Below the pieces are notes generated by a model. The model did no database searches. It was not told the DNA's origin and was given only the letters and a program-made list of their open reading frames with translations. From an uncultured Burkholderiales bacterium (GTDB lineage: Bacteria > Pseudomonadota > Gammaproteobacteria > Burkholderiales > Burkholderiaceae_C): 43,639 nucleotides of DNA. Shown here one piece after another: positions 8,180 to 18,489 of this stretch. Made by a program: the position numbers and the translations under genes. The stretch lies in the NCBI GenBank assembly GCA_937871935.1, contig CALMQI010000227.1:1-43639 (forward strand), read 5' to 3'. Each line of letters starts with the position of its first letter. The stretch's first letter is position 1.

Positions 8180-8237
8180 GGCGTGCCGGGATCATAGGAT
8201 GGCGCGGTGCCATGCCCGGCAGCCGATAATCTCCCGC
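8180..8237. promoter_or_regulatory. Divergent creB / hemE promoter region
   Basis: Only 58 bases separate the two start codons. On the minus strand a TATGAT (8196-8191) is placed to start creB; on the plus strand a GATAAT (8225-8230) lies 7 bases before the hemE ATG. Neither start has a recognisable Shine-Dalgarno, so both mRNAs could be nearly leaderless. Clear -35 boxes are not visible. A GCCGGG/CCCGGC inverted repeat spans the middle. Confidence 0.4.
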
Positions 8238-9323
8238 ATGAGCCCGATCCTGCGCAACGACACGTTCCTGCGCGCCTGCCTGCGCCAGCCGACCGACTAC
8301 ACGCCGCTGTGGCTGATGCGTCAGGCCGGTCGGTATCTGCCCGAGTACCGCGCCACGCGCGCACGCGCCGGCAGCTTCATGGGGCTGGCGACGAACCCGG
8401 CCTACGCGACCGAGGTCACGCTGCAACCGCTGGAGCGCTACGCACTCGATGCCGCGATCCTGTTCTCCGACATCCTTACCGTGCCCGACGCGATGGGTCT
8501 GGGCCTGAGCTTCGAAGCGGGCGAAGGCCCGCGCTTCGAGCGGCCGCTGCGCGACGAGATCGCCGTCGCGCAGCTGCAGGTGCCCGACCTCGAGCGGCTG
8601 CGCTACGTGTTCGACGCCGTGCGCTCGATCCGCCGCGCGCTCGACGGCCGTGTGCCGTTGATCGGCTTCTCGGGCAGCCCGTGGACGCTGGCCTGCTACA
8701 TGGTCGAAGGGGCCGGCTCCGACGAGTACCGCCACATCAAGACGATGATGTACGCGCGGCCCGACCTGCTGCATCGCATCCTCGACATCAATGCGCAGGC
8801 GGTGGCGGCCTATCTCAATGCGCAGATCGACGCCGGCGCGCAGGCGGTGATGGTGTTCGACTCCTGGGGCGGCGTGCTGGCGCACGATCGGTTCGCGCCG
8901 TTCAGCCTCGACTACACGCGCCGCGTGGTGCAGGCCTTGCAGCGCGAGCACGAAGGCCGCACGGTGCCGTGCATCGTGTTCACCAAGGGTGGCGGCCCGT
9001 GGCTCGAATCGATCGCGGCCTGTGGAGCCGACGTCATCGGGCTCGACTGGACCTGCTCGCTCGCCGACGCGCGGCGCCGCACCGACGATCGTGTGGCGCT
9101 GCAGGGCAATCTCGATCCAGCCGTCCTGTTCGCACCGCCCGAGACCGTCGCGGCGCAGGCGCGCGCGGTGCTCGACGACTTCGGTTCGCCGGCGCGCGCC
9201 GATGGCCGTCTCGGTGGCCATGTCTTCAATCTGGGCCATGGCATCAGCCAGCACACCCCGCCGGAGCATGTGCAGGCGCTGGTGCAGGCCGTGCACGAGC
9301 ACTCGAGACGGCGCAGGCGCTGA
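8238..9323 (+). CDS. hemE: Uroporphyrinogen decarboxylase
   Basis: The 361-residue product is a full-length HemE, which removes four carboxyl groups from uroporphyrinogen III to give coproporphyrinogen III in haem synthesis. The N-terminal signature [16 protein letters not shown] is complete, followed by [34 protein letters not shown] and the C-terminal FNLGHGISQ motif. It is cytosolic and works as a dimer. The ATG at 8238 starts the conserved sequence directly, though it lacks a Shine-Dalgarno and sits just downstream of a GATAAT box. Its neighbour priA lies 357 bases downstream on the same strand, an arrangement known from other betaproteobacteria near the replication origin. Confidence 0.97.
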   Translation: MSPILRNDTFLRACLRQPTDYTPLWLMRQAGRYLPEYRATRARAGSFMGLATNPAYATEVTLQPLERYALDAAILFSDILTVPDAMGLGLSFEAGEGPRFERPLRDEIAVAQLQVPDLERLRYVFDAVRSIRRALDGRVPLIGFSGSPWTLACYMVEGAGSDEYRHIKTMMYARPDLLHRILDINAQAVAAYLNAQIDAGAQAVMVFDSWGGVLAHDRFAPFSLDYTRRVVQALQREHEGRTVPCIVFTKGGGPWLESIAACGADVIGLDWTCSLADARRRTDDRVALQGNLDPAVLFAPPETVAAQARAVLDDFGSPARADGRLGGHVFNLGHGISQHTPPEHVQALVQAVHEHSRRRRR

Positions 9324-9380
9324 CGGCTGGCGGCGCCCGCGTCGCGGCCGCTGCAGGTAAGTAAGTACTCAAATCCGGAC

Positions 9381-9389
9381 TTATCCCCA
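9381..9389 (+). promoter_or_regulatory. DnaA-box-like nonamer TTATCCCCA
   Basis: One mismatch from the TTATCCACA consensus. It lies 58 bases after the hemE stop. A single near-match proves little; it is listed because a second near-match lies in the same gap. Confidence 0.3.
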
Positions 9390-9570
9390 TTCACCGACCG
9401 ATTGCCGTGACGCCGTCAGCTGATCGGGCAGCCTTGGGCGAAATGACGCAATGACGTGGTAAGTCGTTGAATTCATTGAGTAAATGACCTTGAACAGGCC
9501 AAGGCCATTGAGCGGCCGGACACCGGCAGATCAATCAGTTAGCGCACCTGCGGGCAGCTTCCCCACAAAG

Positions 9571-9579
9571 TTGTCCACA
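9571..9579 (+). promoter_or_regulatory. DnaA-box-like nonamer TTGTCCACA
   Basis: One mismatch from the TTATCCACA consensus, 101 bases before the priA ATG. It sits inside the inverted repeat TTCCCCA/TGGGGAA (9559-9598), which makes a regulatory or replication-related role worth considering. Confidence 0.35.
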
Positions 9580-9680
9580 GGACGCGTCGTTTGGGGAAAC
9601 TGCTTGTCAATCAGCGACTTAGCTGCGTTCCTTCAGAACAATCTTCAGATTCGGTTGCAAGTGCGTGCCCGGGCGGTTCC

Positions 9681-11735
<2,055 letters not shown>

Positions 11736-11750
11736 GTGCGGCGCCGCGCG

Positions 11751-12710
11751 TCAGCGCGCGCCGAACGCCCAGGCCAGCAGCGTGAAGCTGCCGAAGGCCA
11801 GCACGGTGGAGGTCATGATGATGCGCGCGATGCGTCCGTTGTCGGCACCGAAGCGCTCGGCCAGCATGGCCACGTTGGCGGCGCTCGGCAGCGCGGCGGT
11901 GAGCGTGATCGCGGTGATCTGCAGCTGGGTGAGCGGCGCGCCCAGTTGCACCGCCGCCGCCGCCACCGCGAACACCAGCAGCGGGTGCAGCAGCAGCTTC
12001 ATCAGCGCCTGCGGCAGGTAGCGTTTCGGCGCCGTGCGGTGGTGCGCGTGCTGGCCGGCGCGCCACAACACGGCGCCGATGGTGAACAGAGCCACCGGGC
12101 TGGCGGCGTCGGCCAGCATCCTGATCACCGCGTCGACCGGGCCGCTCGGCCGCCAGCCGAACACGCTGCAGGCGCCGCCGGCCGCGATGGCCCAGGGCAT
12201 CGGATTCGACAGCGCGCCGCGCAACGAACGCAGTGCCGCGTCGCGCGCGCCGCCAGGTGCGCCGCCGCCCATCTGTGCCAGCGCGATGCACAGCGAACTG
12301 GTGATGAACATGTCGATCAGGATGGTGGCGATCATCGGCCCGACGATCGGCGCCCCGAACAGCGCCGCCAGCAGCGGCACGCCCATGAAGCCGGTGTTGG
12401 GAAACGCGGTGACCAGCGCGCCGAACGACGCGTCCTTCAAGCCCACCGTTTCGTCGAGCGACACCGCGATGGTGAAGAACACCATCAACAGCGCGCACAG
12501 CAGGTAAATGCCGAGCACGGTCGGGTTCAGCGCCTCGGCGATCGGCGTATTCAGGCCGAAGCGGAACAGCATGCACGGCAACGCGAAGTACAGCACGAAC
12601 GCGTTGAGGCCGGGAATCGCCGACTCCGGCAGCACATGGCGCCAGCCGGCGACATAACCCGCCAGCACCAGCGCGAAGAACGGAACGGTGACGGCGAGGA
12701 TGGCCTGCAT
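11751..12710 (-). CDS. AEC (auxin efflux carrier) family permease
   Basis: This 319-residue inner-membrane protein has about ten hydrophobic segments with the two-half AEC layout. Typical phrases are the N-terminal VPFFALVLAGYVAGW, FALPCMLFR, a central AFPNTGFMGVPLL motif (the conserved N-x-G-F-x-G step), and a C-terminal TLTAALPSAANVAMLAERFG. Members export or exchange organic acids such as malate or malonate, but the substrate cannot be read from the sequence. It faces priA tail-to-tail with 15 bases between them, and its ATG at 12710 lies beyond the convergent end of the phosphatase block. It is probably a single-gene unit. Confidence 0.9.
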   Translation of the reverse strand: MQAILAVTVPFFALVLAGYVAGWRHVLPESAIPGLNAFVLYFALPCMLFRFGLNTPIAEALNPTVLGIYLLCALLMVFFTIAVSLDETVGLKDASFGALVTAFPNTGFMGVPLLAALFGAPIVGPMIATILIDMFITSSLCIALAQMGGGAPGGARDAALRSLRGALSNPMPWAIAAGGACSVFGWRPSGPVDAVIRMLADAASPVALFTIGAVLWRAGQHAHHRTAPKRYLPQALMKLLLHPLLVFAVAAAAVQLGAPLTQLQITAITLTAALPSAANVAMLAERFGADNGRIARIIMTSTVLAFGSFTLLAWAFGAR

Positions 12711-12748
12711 GCGAGGCCGTGAGTATCTCCGGCCGCTGCCGGTCTTGC

Positions 12749-14296
12749 TCAGGCGCGTTGCGGCCCGGGTTGGCGCGCGTCGACTGCATAGCGCGCGGCG
12801 ACGCTCACCTCGCTGGTCGCATCCTCCGGCCGCGCAACGGCCATCAGGCGTGCCTGCAAAGTGCGTTCGTCGACATCGAAGGCCATGTAGCCACGCTGGT
12901 CGGCGCGTGCATGGTGCAGATGCGGGTTGAACTTCAGCGCCGCATCAACGCGTTCCTGCACCAGCCCGCGGCTGGAGATCGAGGTGCCGCAGAACTCGCT
13001 GGCCACCACCGGCGAACGCGGGTCGTCGTAGTCGGCCAGCAGATCCGCCACGTAGTGCGCGTGCACGTCGCCGCCGAACGTCACCATGCCGGGCACCTTG
13101 CGGTCACGCACGGTCTGCAGCAGCCGGTTGCGCGACGGTGCGTAGCCGTCCCAGCCGTCGGTCCAGTACAGCCCCTCGGCCGGGTCGAGCCAGGAGAAGC
13201 GCGCCATCAGCGTCTGCTGCGCGAGCAGGTTCCACGAGCGCGAGAGGTCCCAGCCCTCGGCGAGCCAGCGTTCCTGCGCCTGCCCGAGCAGACTGCGCTT
13301 CGGGTCGATCAGGGCCGGGCAGTCCTTCAGCTTCACCGTATTGGAGCCGCCACGCCCGGGGCGCGGACAGGCCTGCGGATCGCGGTACTGCCGGTCATCG
13401 ACGGCGTGGATGCGGGCGAGCCGGCCCCACGCGTAGCGGTCGTAGATGCGCATGTCGGGCCCGCGCGGCCGCGCCGCCTTCGGAAACGGCATGTGTTCCC
13501 AGTACGCCTGGTAGGCGGCGGCGCGCTGCGTCGTGAAGTCACTCTGCAGCAACTGGCCCTGCGCGCCGGCGTAGTCGTTGTCGACCTCGTGGTCGTCCCA
13601 CACCAGCAGCCACGGGAAGGCGGCATGCGCCGCCTGCAGCGCCGGGTCGCGCTTGTACTGCGCATAACGTGCGCGGTACTGGTCGAGCGTGCGCAGCAAG
13701 CCGCCCTCGTGCGCGCGCAGCGCGCCGGGCGGCGACGCGGTCTCGTAGATGTAGTCGCCGACGAACATCACCAGGTCGAGCTCTTCGCCGGCCATGTGGC
13801 GCCACGCCGCATAGTGGCCGTGGTCCCAGCGCTGGCAGCTGGCCAGCGCGAAGCGCAGCCGCGCCGGCGCATCCGGCGCCGGCGCGGTGCGCGTGCGCCC
13901 GACCGGGCTGCGCTGGCCGAGCGCCTCGAAGCGGTACCAGTAGGGCCGGCCCGGCTCCAGTCCGGCCGGCTCCGCATGCACGCAGTGCACGTCGGCGGCC
14001 AGCGCCGGCTCGACGCCGCGTGCGGCGACGTCGGCGAAGCGCTCGTCGCGCGCGATCTCCCAGCGCACGTCGACGCGCTCGGGCAGGTCGGAGCCGGTCA
14101 CCCGCGTCCACAGTACCAGCGAGTTGGGGCGTGGATGACCCGAAGCGATGCCGAGCTCGAAGCGCGGCGCGTCGCTCGCCTGCGCGTGGCGCAGCAGCCA
14201 GGGTGCCGCGGCGCCGGTGGCAGCGGCCACGATCAACTGCCGGCGCGCGATCGCGCGGCCAGGCGCCTGCGCCCGTGTCGAGTGAAGGTTGCTCAT
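12749..14296 (-). CDS. PhoD-type alkaline phosphatase, Tat-exported
   Basis: The 515-residue protein begins with a twin-arginine signal (ARRQL followed by an Ala-rich core, ending near AQASD), then a Fe(III)/fibronectin-like N-terminal domain (FELGIASGHPRPNSLVLWTRV) and the metallophosphatase domain with ASCQRWDHG, FVGDYIYE, WDDHEVDNDYAG and FGGDVHAHYVADL, which supply the metal ligands. PhoD enzymes hydrolyse phosphomonoesters and diesters in the periplasm, using Ca and Fe. The ATG at 14296 starts the Tat signal directly; a much longer frame continues through the divergent rep gene and is a shadow. It is divergent from rep with 58 bases between starts. I see no Pho box. Confidence 0.93.
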   Translation of the reverse strand: MSNLHSTRAQAPGRAIARRQLIVAAATGAAAPWLLRHAQASDAPRFELGIASGHPRPNSLVLWTRVTGSDLPERVDVRWEIARDERFADVAARGVEPALAADVHCVHAEPAGLEPGRPYWYRFEALGQRSPVGRTRTAPAPDAPARLRFALASCQRWDHGHYAAWRHMAGEELDLVMFVGDYIYETASPPGALRAHEGGLLRTLDQYRARYAQYKRDPALQAAHAAFPWLLVWDDHEVDNDYAGAQGQLLQSDFTTQRAAAYQAYWEHMPFPKAARPRGPDMRIYDRYAWGRLARIHAVDDRQYRDPQACPRPGRGGSNTVKLKDCPALIDPKRSLLGQAQERWLAEGWDLSRSWNLLAQQTLMARFSWLDPAEGLYWTDGWDGYAPSRNRLLQTVRDRKVPGMVTFGGDVHAHYVADLLADYDDPRSPVVASEFCGTSISSRGLVQERVDAALKFNPHLHHARADQRGYMAFDVDERTLQARLMAVARPEDATSEVSVAARYAVDARQPGPQRA

Positions 14297-14354
14297 CGCT
14301 GCAGTGTTACCACAGTTGCGTGACGGCGCCTTCGTTATCATCGCGCGCCCCGCC

Positions 14355-16394
14355 ATGGCCGACACGCTCAACACCGCCCAGCGCCAGGCCGTCGACACGC
14401 TGACGGGGCCGTGCCTCGTGCTCGCCGGCGCCGGCTCGGGCAAGACGCGCGTCATCGTGCACAAGATCGCCCGGTTGCTGCAGTCGGGCCTGGCGCCCGA
14501 ACGCATCGCGGCGATCACCTTCACCAACAAGGCGGCGGCCGAGATGCGCGAGCGCGCCAAGGCGCTGGTCGGCCCACGCGCCGCACGGCCGCTGGTGATC
14601 AGCACCTTCCATTCGTTCGGCGTGCGGCTGCTGCGCGAGCATGGCGAGAGGGTCGGCCTGAAAGCGCGTTTCTCGATCCTCGACAGCGACGACGTGCTGT
14701 CGGTGCTGCGGGATGCCGGTGGCACCACCGACGCCGCGCTGGCGCGCCGCTGGCAATGGGCCATCAGCGGCTGGAAGAACGCGGGGCTCAACGCCGACGG
14801 CGCCGAGGCCGCCGCAGCCGACGACGACGAGCGTGTCGCCGCGCGCGTGATGCGCCGTTACGAAGAGCGCCTCGCGGCCTACCAGGCCGCCGACTTCGAC
14901 GACCTGATCGGCCTGCCGCTCAAGCTGCTGACCGGCAACGCCGAGGTGCGCGCGTTGTGGCAGCAGCGCCTCGCGCACGTGCTGGTCGACGAGTACCAGG
15001 ACACCAACGCCGTGCAGTACGAGCTGCTCAAGCTGCTGGTCGGCGAGCGCGCGCACTTCACCGCCGTCGGCGACGACGATCAGAGCATCTACGGCTGGCG
15101 CGGCGCGACGATCGAGAACCTCAAGAAGCTGCCGCAGGACTATCCGGCGCTGAAGGTCATCACGCTCGAGCAGAACTACCGCTCGACCGGCGCGATCCTG
15201 CGCGCGGCCAACCACGTGATCGCCGCCAACCCCAAGATCTACGCCAAGAAGCTGTGGAGCGAGCACGGCGACGGTGATCCGGTGAAGCTGCTGGCCTGCG
15301 ACAACGAGGAGCACGAGGCCGACCGTGCGGTGAGCTGGATCCAGGCGCGGCGGCAGGCCGGCGGCGAGGTGAAGTGGGGCGACTTCGCGATCCTGTACCG
15401 CGCCAACCACCAGGCCAGGGCCTTCGAGCAGGCACTGCGCAAGGCGCAGATGCCCTACAAGGTGTCGGGCGGACAGAGCTTCTTCGACCGCGCCGAGATC
15501 AAGGACCTGTGCGCCTGGCTGCGTCTGTGGGTCAACGGCGACGACGATCCCGCCTTCCTGCGCGCGGTGACGAGCCCCAAACGCGGCATCGGCCACCAGA
15601 CGCTGGCCAACCTGGGCGAGTTCGCGTCGAAGTGGAAGGTGTCGCTGTTCGAGGCGCTGTTCGCCGAGAGCCTGGCCACTGCGCTGCCGCGCAAGGCGAT
15701 CGACGCGTTGCACGAGTTCGGCCGCTACGTGAACGATCTCGAGTTCCGCGCCCGCAGCGCCGAGGGCGAGGCCGCCGCGCGCGAGCTGCTGATGGGCTGG
15801 CTCAAGGACATCGGCTACGAGCAGCACCTGCACGACGGCGACGACGACGCGAAGCTCGCCGCCGCGCGCTGGAGCAACGTGCTCGACTTCGTCGACTGGA
15901 TCGCGCGCCGCTGCGGCGGCGTGGTCGCCAACGACGGCAGCGGCGACGAGAGCCCGGTGCAGAGCGTGCTGCAGGTGGCGCAGACGATCAGCATCATCAT
16001 CAGCATCGCGGAGCGCGGCGACGACACCGACGTGGTGACGCTGTCGACGCTGCATGCGGCCAAGGGCCTGGAGTGGCCGCACGTGCTGCTGGCCGGCGTC
16101 AACGAAGGCTCGCTGCCGTTCGCCAGCGAGGCCGATCCGGTGACGCCGCAGCGCCTGGAAGAGGAGCGCCGGCTGATGTACGTGGGCGTCACGCGGGCGC
16201 GGCAGACGCTCGCCGTCAGCTCGCTCAAGCGCCGCAAGCGCGGCCGCGAGATGGTGGTCGCGATGCCCAGCCGTTTCGTCGCCGAGATGAAGCTCGACGA
16301 GGCGCACACCAAGGTCGATCCGCGCGAGCGCCTGCGGCAGCTGCGTGCCGAGCTGGCCGCCAAGGTGGCGCGGCCGGCCGAGGCGGCGCCGTGA
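14355..16394 (+). CDS. rep: ATP-dependent DNA helicase Rep
   Basis: This 679-residue superfamily 1A helicase has all motifs: Walker A AGAGSGKT (24-31), FTNKAAAEMRERA, STFHSFG, the DEYQDTN box, VGDDDQSIYGWRGA, EQNYRST, and the C-terminal TLHAAKGLEWPHV and YVGVTRARQTL. The start (LNTAQRQAV..L.GPCLVLAGAGSGKT), the DFDDLIGLPLKLL segment and the length fit Rep rather than UvrD. Rep clears proteins from DNA ahead of forks, which fits functionally with PriA nearby though the genes are separate units. The ATG at 14355 is where Rep homology starts. Its stop lies 25 bases before the YhhN gene, so the two may be co-transcribed. Confidence 0.94.
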   Translation: MADTLNTAQRQAVDTLTGPCLVLAGAGSGKTRVIVHKIARLLQSGLAPERIAAITFTNKAAAEMRERAKALVGPRAARPLVISTFHSFGVRLLREHGERVGLKARFSILDSDDVLSVLRDAGGTTDAALARRWQWAISGWKNAGLNADGAEAAAADDDERVAARVMRRYEERLAAYQAADFDDLIGLPLKLLTGNAEVRALWQQRLAHVLVDEYQDTNAVQYELLKLLVGERAHFTAVGDDDQSIYGWRGATIENLKKLPQDYPALKVITLEQNYRSTGAILRAANHVIAANPKIYAKKLWSEHGDGDPVKLLACDNEEHEADRAVSWIQARRQAGGEVKWGDFAILYRANHQARAFEQALRKAQMPYKVSGGQSFFDRAEIKDLCAWLRLWVNGDDDPAFLRAVTSPKRGIGHQTLANLGEFASKWKVSLFEALFAESLATALPRKAIDALHEFGRYVNDLEFRARSAEGEAAARELLMGWLKDIGYEQHLHDGDDDAKLAAARWSNVLDFVDWIARRCGGVVANDGSGDESPVQSVLQVAQTISIIISIAERGDDTDVVTLSTLHAAKGLEWPHVLLAGVNEGSLPFASEADPVTPQRLEEERRLMYVGVTRARQTLAVSSLKRRKRGREMVVAMPSRFVAEMKLDEAHTKVDPRERLRQLRAELAAKVARPAEAAP

Positions 16395-16419
16395 ACACGC
16401 ACCCGATGAAGGTGGCGTC

Positions 16420-17121
16420 ATGAGCGAGCGCCGGGCCGCTTCGATCGACGCGCTGGATGCCGCGATCCTGGTCAGCGCGCTGCTGGCGATCGCCGGGGCG
16501 CCGTGGGCACTGGCGCTGCCTGCGCTGGTCTTCGCCTTCAAGCCGCTGACCACTGTGCTGATCCTGGCGCGCGCCTGGCCGCGCGGCCGGGCGACGCCGC
16601 AGGCGCGGCGCTGGGTGCTGGCCGGCCTGGCGCTCTCGCTGGTCGGCGACATCGCGCTGCTGTGGCCGCAGCAGGGCTTCCTGCCGGGTCTGGTGGCCTT
16701 CTTGCTGGCGCATGCGTGTTATCTCGTCGCGTTCACCCGGGGCGTGCGTTTCGCGGCCCGGCCGCTCGCGTTCGCTGCCTACGCGCTGGTTGCCGGTGGC
16801 GTGCTGTGGCAACTGTGGCCCTCGGTGCCGGGCGCACTGCGCGCGCCGGTCGCCGTCTACGTGATCGCGCTGGCGGCGATGGCGGCGCAGGCCGCGGTGG
16901 TCTGGCGGGTGGCCCGCGGCACGGCCGACGAGGCCCTCGCGCGGCGCCTGGCTCTCGGTGGCGCGCTGTTCCTCTGCTCCGATGCGCTGCTCGCGATCAA
17001 CAAGTTCGCCGCGCCGCTGCCCGCGGCGGGCCTGTGGATCCTGGCCACCTACTGGGCCGCTCAGTGGTTGATCGCTTCGTGGCTGGCGCCGCCGCCGCTG
17101 CGCAGCACGGCCACGTCATAG
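16420..17121 (+). CDS. YhhN family membrane protein (lysoplasmalogenase-like)
   Basis: The 233-residue protein has about seven to eight membrane helices and the YhhN/TMEM86 features: FKPLTTVLIL in the second helix, SLVGDIALLWP, FLLAHACYLVAF, and a late LFLCSDALLAINKF motif containing the conserved Asp. Eukaryotic members hydrolyse the vinyl-ether bond of lysoplasmalogens; the role in bacteria without plasmalogens is unclear. The ATG at 16420 follows the rep stop by 25 bases with a GGTGG upstream. Its last 61 bases overlap, tail to tail, the end of the VOC gene on the opposite strand. Confidence 0.87.
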   Translation: MSERRAASIDALDAAILVSALLAIAGAPWALALPALVFAFKPLTTVLILARAWPRGRATPQARRWVLAGLALSLVGDIALLWPQQGFLPGLVAFLLAHACYLVAFTRGVRFAARPLAFAAYALVAGGVLWQLWPSVPGALRAPVAVYVIALAAMAAQAAVVWRVARGTADEALARRLALGGALFLCSDALLAINKFAAPLPAAGLWILATYWAAQWLIASWLAPPPLRSTATS

Positions 17122-17492
17122 CAGGTGAGTTCGTAGGGGTTGCCGTCGGGGTCGGCGAAGTACATCGACCAGGCCTCGCCATGGTCCTCCGGCCGGGCAT
17201 CGATGCCCTGTGATCGCAGGTGCCGCTGCCACGGCAGCCAGTCAGCCGCGGCGACGGCGAGTGCGATCGTCGAACGGTTCGCCTGCGCAGGCCGCTCGAA
17301 GAGGGCCAGGTGGATGCGATCGTTGGCATCGGCGATCGTCAGCGGGCCGCCGCCAGCAGCCCAATGCTGCAAGGCGGCCACCGGTCGCAGCCCGAGCACC
17401 GCCTCGTACCAGCGCAGCGCCGCCGCACGGTCGGCGACGAAGACATGCAGGTGATCGACGCCACCGAGCGCGGGTGCCGAGCGCGCGTTCAT
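17061..17492 (-). CDS. VOC/glyoxalase-fold protein
   Basis: The 143-residue protein has the two beta-alpha-beta-beta-beta modules of the vicinal oxygen chelate fold: GVDHLHVFVADRAAALRWYEAVLGL, containing a metal-type His, then DRIHLALFE and FADPDGNPYELTCYD with the late Glu. Such proteins include glyoxalases, dioxygenases and drug-binding proteins; the substrate is not evident. The ATG at 17492 overlaps the stop of the questin-oxidase-like gene (ATGA), so the two are translated together and probably act on related compounds. The 3' end overlaps the YhhN gene by 61 bases in the opposite direction. Confidence 0.85.
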   Translation of the reverse strand: MNARSAPALGGVDHLHVFVADRAAALRWYEAVLGLRPVAALQHWAAGGGPLTIADANDRIHLALFERPAQANRSTIALAVAAADWLPWQRHLRSQGIDARPEDHGEAWSMYFADPDGNPYELTCYDVAVLRSGGGASHEAINH

Positions 17493-18445
17493 GCCGCGAC
17501 CTCGCTCGCTGCAGTGGCCCGCGTGGCGGCCACGCGGAAGGCCTCGCCGCCAAAGGCGGTCTCCAGGCCGCGTGCGGCGTACACGAGCTTGACGACATGT
17601 TCGTCGTCGCTGGCCAGCGCCAACGGCACGATCTGCGACCACGGCCGCGCCGCCGGCGCAGCGGCGCCGCGCGCCTGGCTGGCGCACAAGGCCGCCGCGG
17701 CGGCGATGCTGAAGGAGCGCAGCGCCGCCGCGGGCGCGTCGAGCCAGGGTTGGAGCACCTGCAGCGCATGGCAGGCGGTGACCATGTGCAGCACGGTGAA
17801 GTCCGCGGTCGCGGCATGCAGCCTCGCCGCGGCAGCGGCCAGCTCGCCGAGCGTGTCGTGCGCCAACCGCAGGCGCGGGGCGAGCGCGGCAAATGAAGGC
17901 TCGCCAGCCCAGGCGCGCATGCGCCCGGTGATCAACCGGCCGCCCACCTCGCGCTCGGGCCGCAGCGCCTGCAGCTCGGCCAGCCAGCGCGACAGCGGCA
18001 AGTCACCGTCGGTCTGATCGTGCGGCGCCAGCAGCGGCAGGTGGCGATGCGACCAATAGGCCAGGCCCATCGCCAGCTCGCCGTCGTGCCCGGCGGCCAC
18101 CGCATGCGCGGTGCGGATCAACCCGTGGAACGCCGACGCCGCGACACCGCCCATCAGGCCGGGCAGATCGCGCCGCAACACCGCGTCGCGGCCGTCGCGC
18201 GCCAGCGCCGCCACCACCGCGGCGTGCCGCGCCTCGAAGGCGTCTCCCGCCGGATCCGTCGCGCGCGGCTGCAGCCGGCCGCGATGCCGGGCATCCCAAT
18301 CCTGCAGGCGCTGCGCGTCCGCGCCGAGCGCGTGCAGCGCGTGCAGCGCCATCGGCAGGTGGTTGGCCAGGCCGCCGCCGTACTCCGGGTGCAGCGCGAG
18401 GCCGCGGTCGAGCAGGGCGTGCAGGGTCATCGTCGCATCGTGCAT
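17489..18445 (-). CDS. Questin oxidase family protein
   Basis: The 318-residue protein matches the questin oxidase / AflY-like (DUF4243) family: the start carries HPEYGGGLANHLPMALHAL, followed by a mainly helical body with HAAVVAALARDG, GVAASAFHGLIRTAHAV and a late HVVKLVYAARGLETAFG. In fungi the family makes oxidative ring-opening steps in polyketide metabolism; bacterial members are mostly uncharacterised, so the substrate is unknown. I chose the ATG at 18445 because homology begins with it; the open frame reaches further upstream through the LytTR gene as a shadow. It overlaps the VOC gene by four bases and lies 44 bases downstream of the LytTR regulator. Confidence 0.8.
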   Translation of the reverse strand: MHDATMTLHALLDRGLALHPEYGGGLANHLPMALHALHALGADAQRLQDWDARHRGRLQPRATDPAGDAFEARHAAVVAALARDGRDAVLRRDLPGLMGGVAASAFHGLIRTAHAVAAGHDGELAMGLAYWSHRHLPLLAPHDQTDGDLPLSRWLAELQALRPEREVGGRLITGRMRAWAGEPSFAALAPRLRLAHDTLGELAAAAARLHAATADFTVLHMVTACHALQVLQPWLDAPAAALRSFSIAAAAALCASQARGAAAPAARPWSQIVPLALASDDEHVVKLVYAARGLETAFGGEAFRVAATRATAASEVAA

Positions 18446-18489
18446 GTCGGCTCCGGTGCCATCGGTCCATCGATGTCGGGCTCTGCGCG

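Larger units (their letters stand above)
9324..9680. other. 357-base hemE-priA intergenic region
   Basis: No credible gene is seen. The stretch is clearly richer in A and T than its surroundings. It holds two DnaA-box-like nonamers (9381-9389 and 9571-9579), an inverted repeat TTCCCCA/TGGGGAA (9559-9565 and 9592-9598) enclosing the second box and a GACGCGTC palindrome (9581-9588), and two related short phrases (TCAATCAG followed by TTAGC) at about 9530 and 9608. The priA promoter must be here, but I cannot fix it. A frame continues upstream of the priA ATG to 9591 but its sequence does not look like PriA. Confidence 0.5.

Noticed and set aside
12719..14323. A 534-codon plus-strand frame opposite the PhoD gene
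   Set aside because: Shadow of a complete Tat-exported phosphatase gene; no ribosome site or family signature.
14307..16652. A 781-codon open frame on the minus strand across rep
   Set aside because: It lies antisense to the complete rep gene and its translation is low-complexity Arg/Ala/Gly/Leu/Val without any family signature. Long antisense frames are expected at this GC content.
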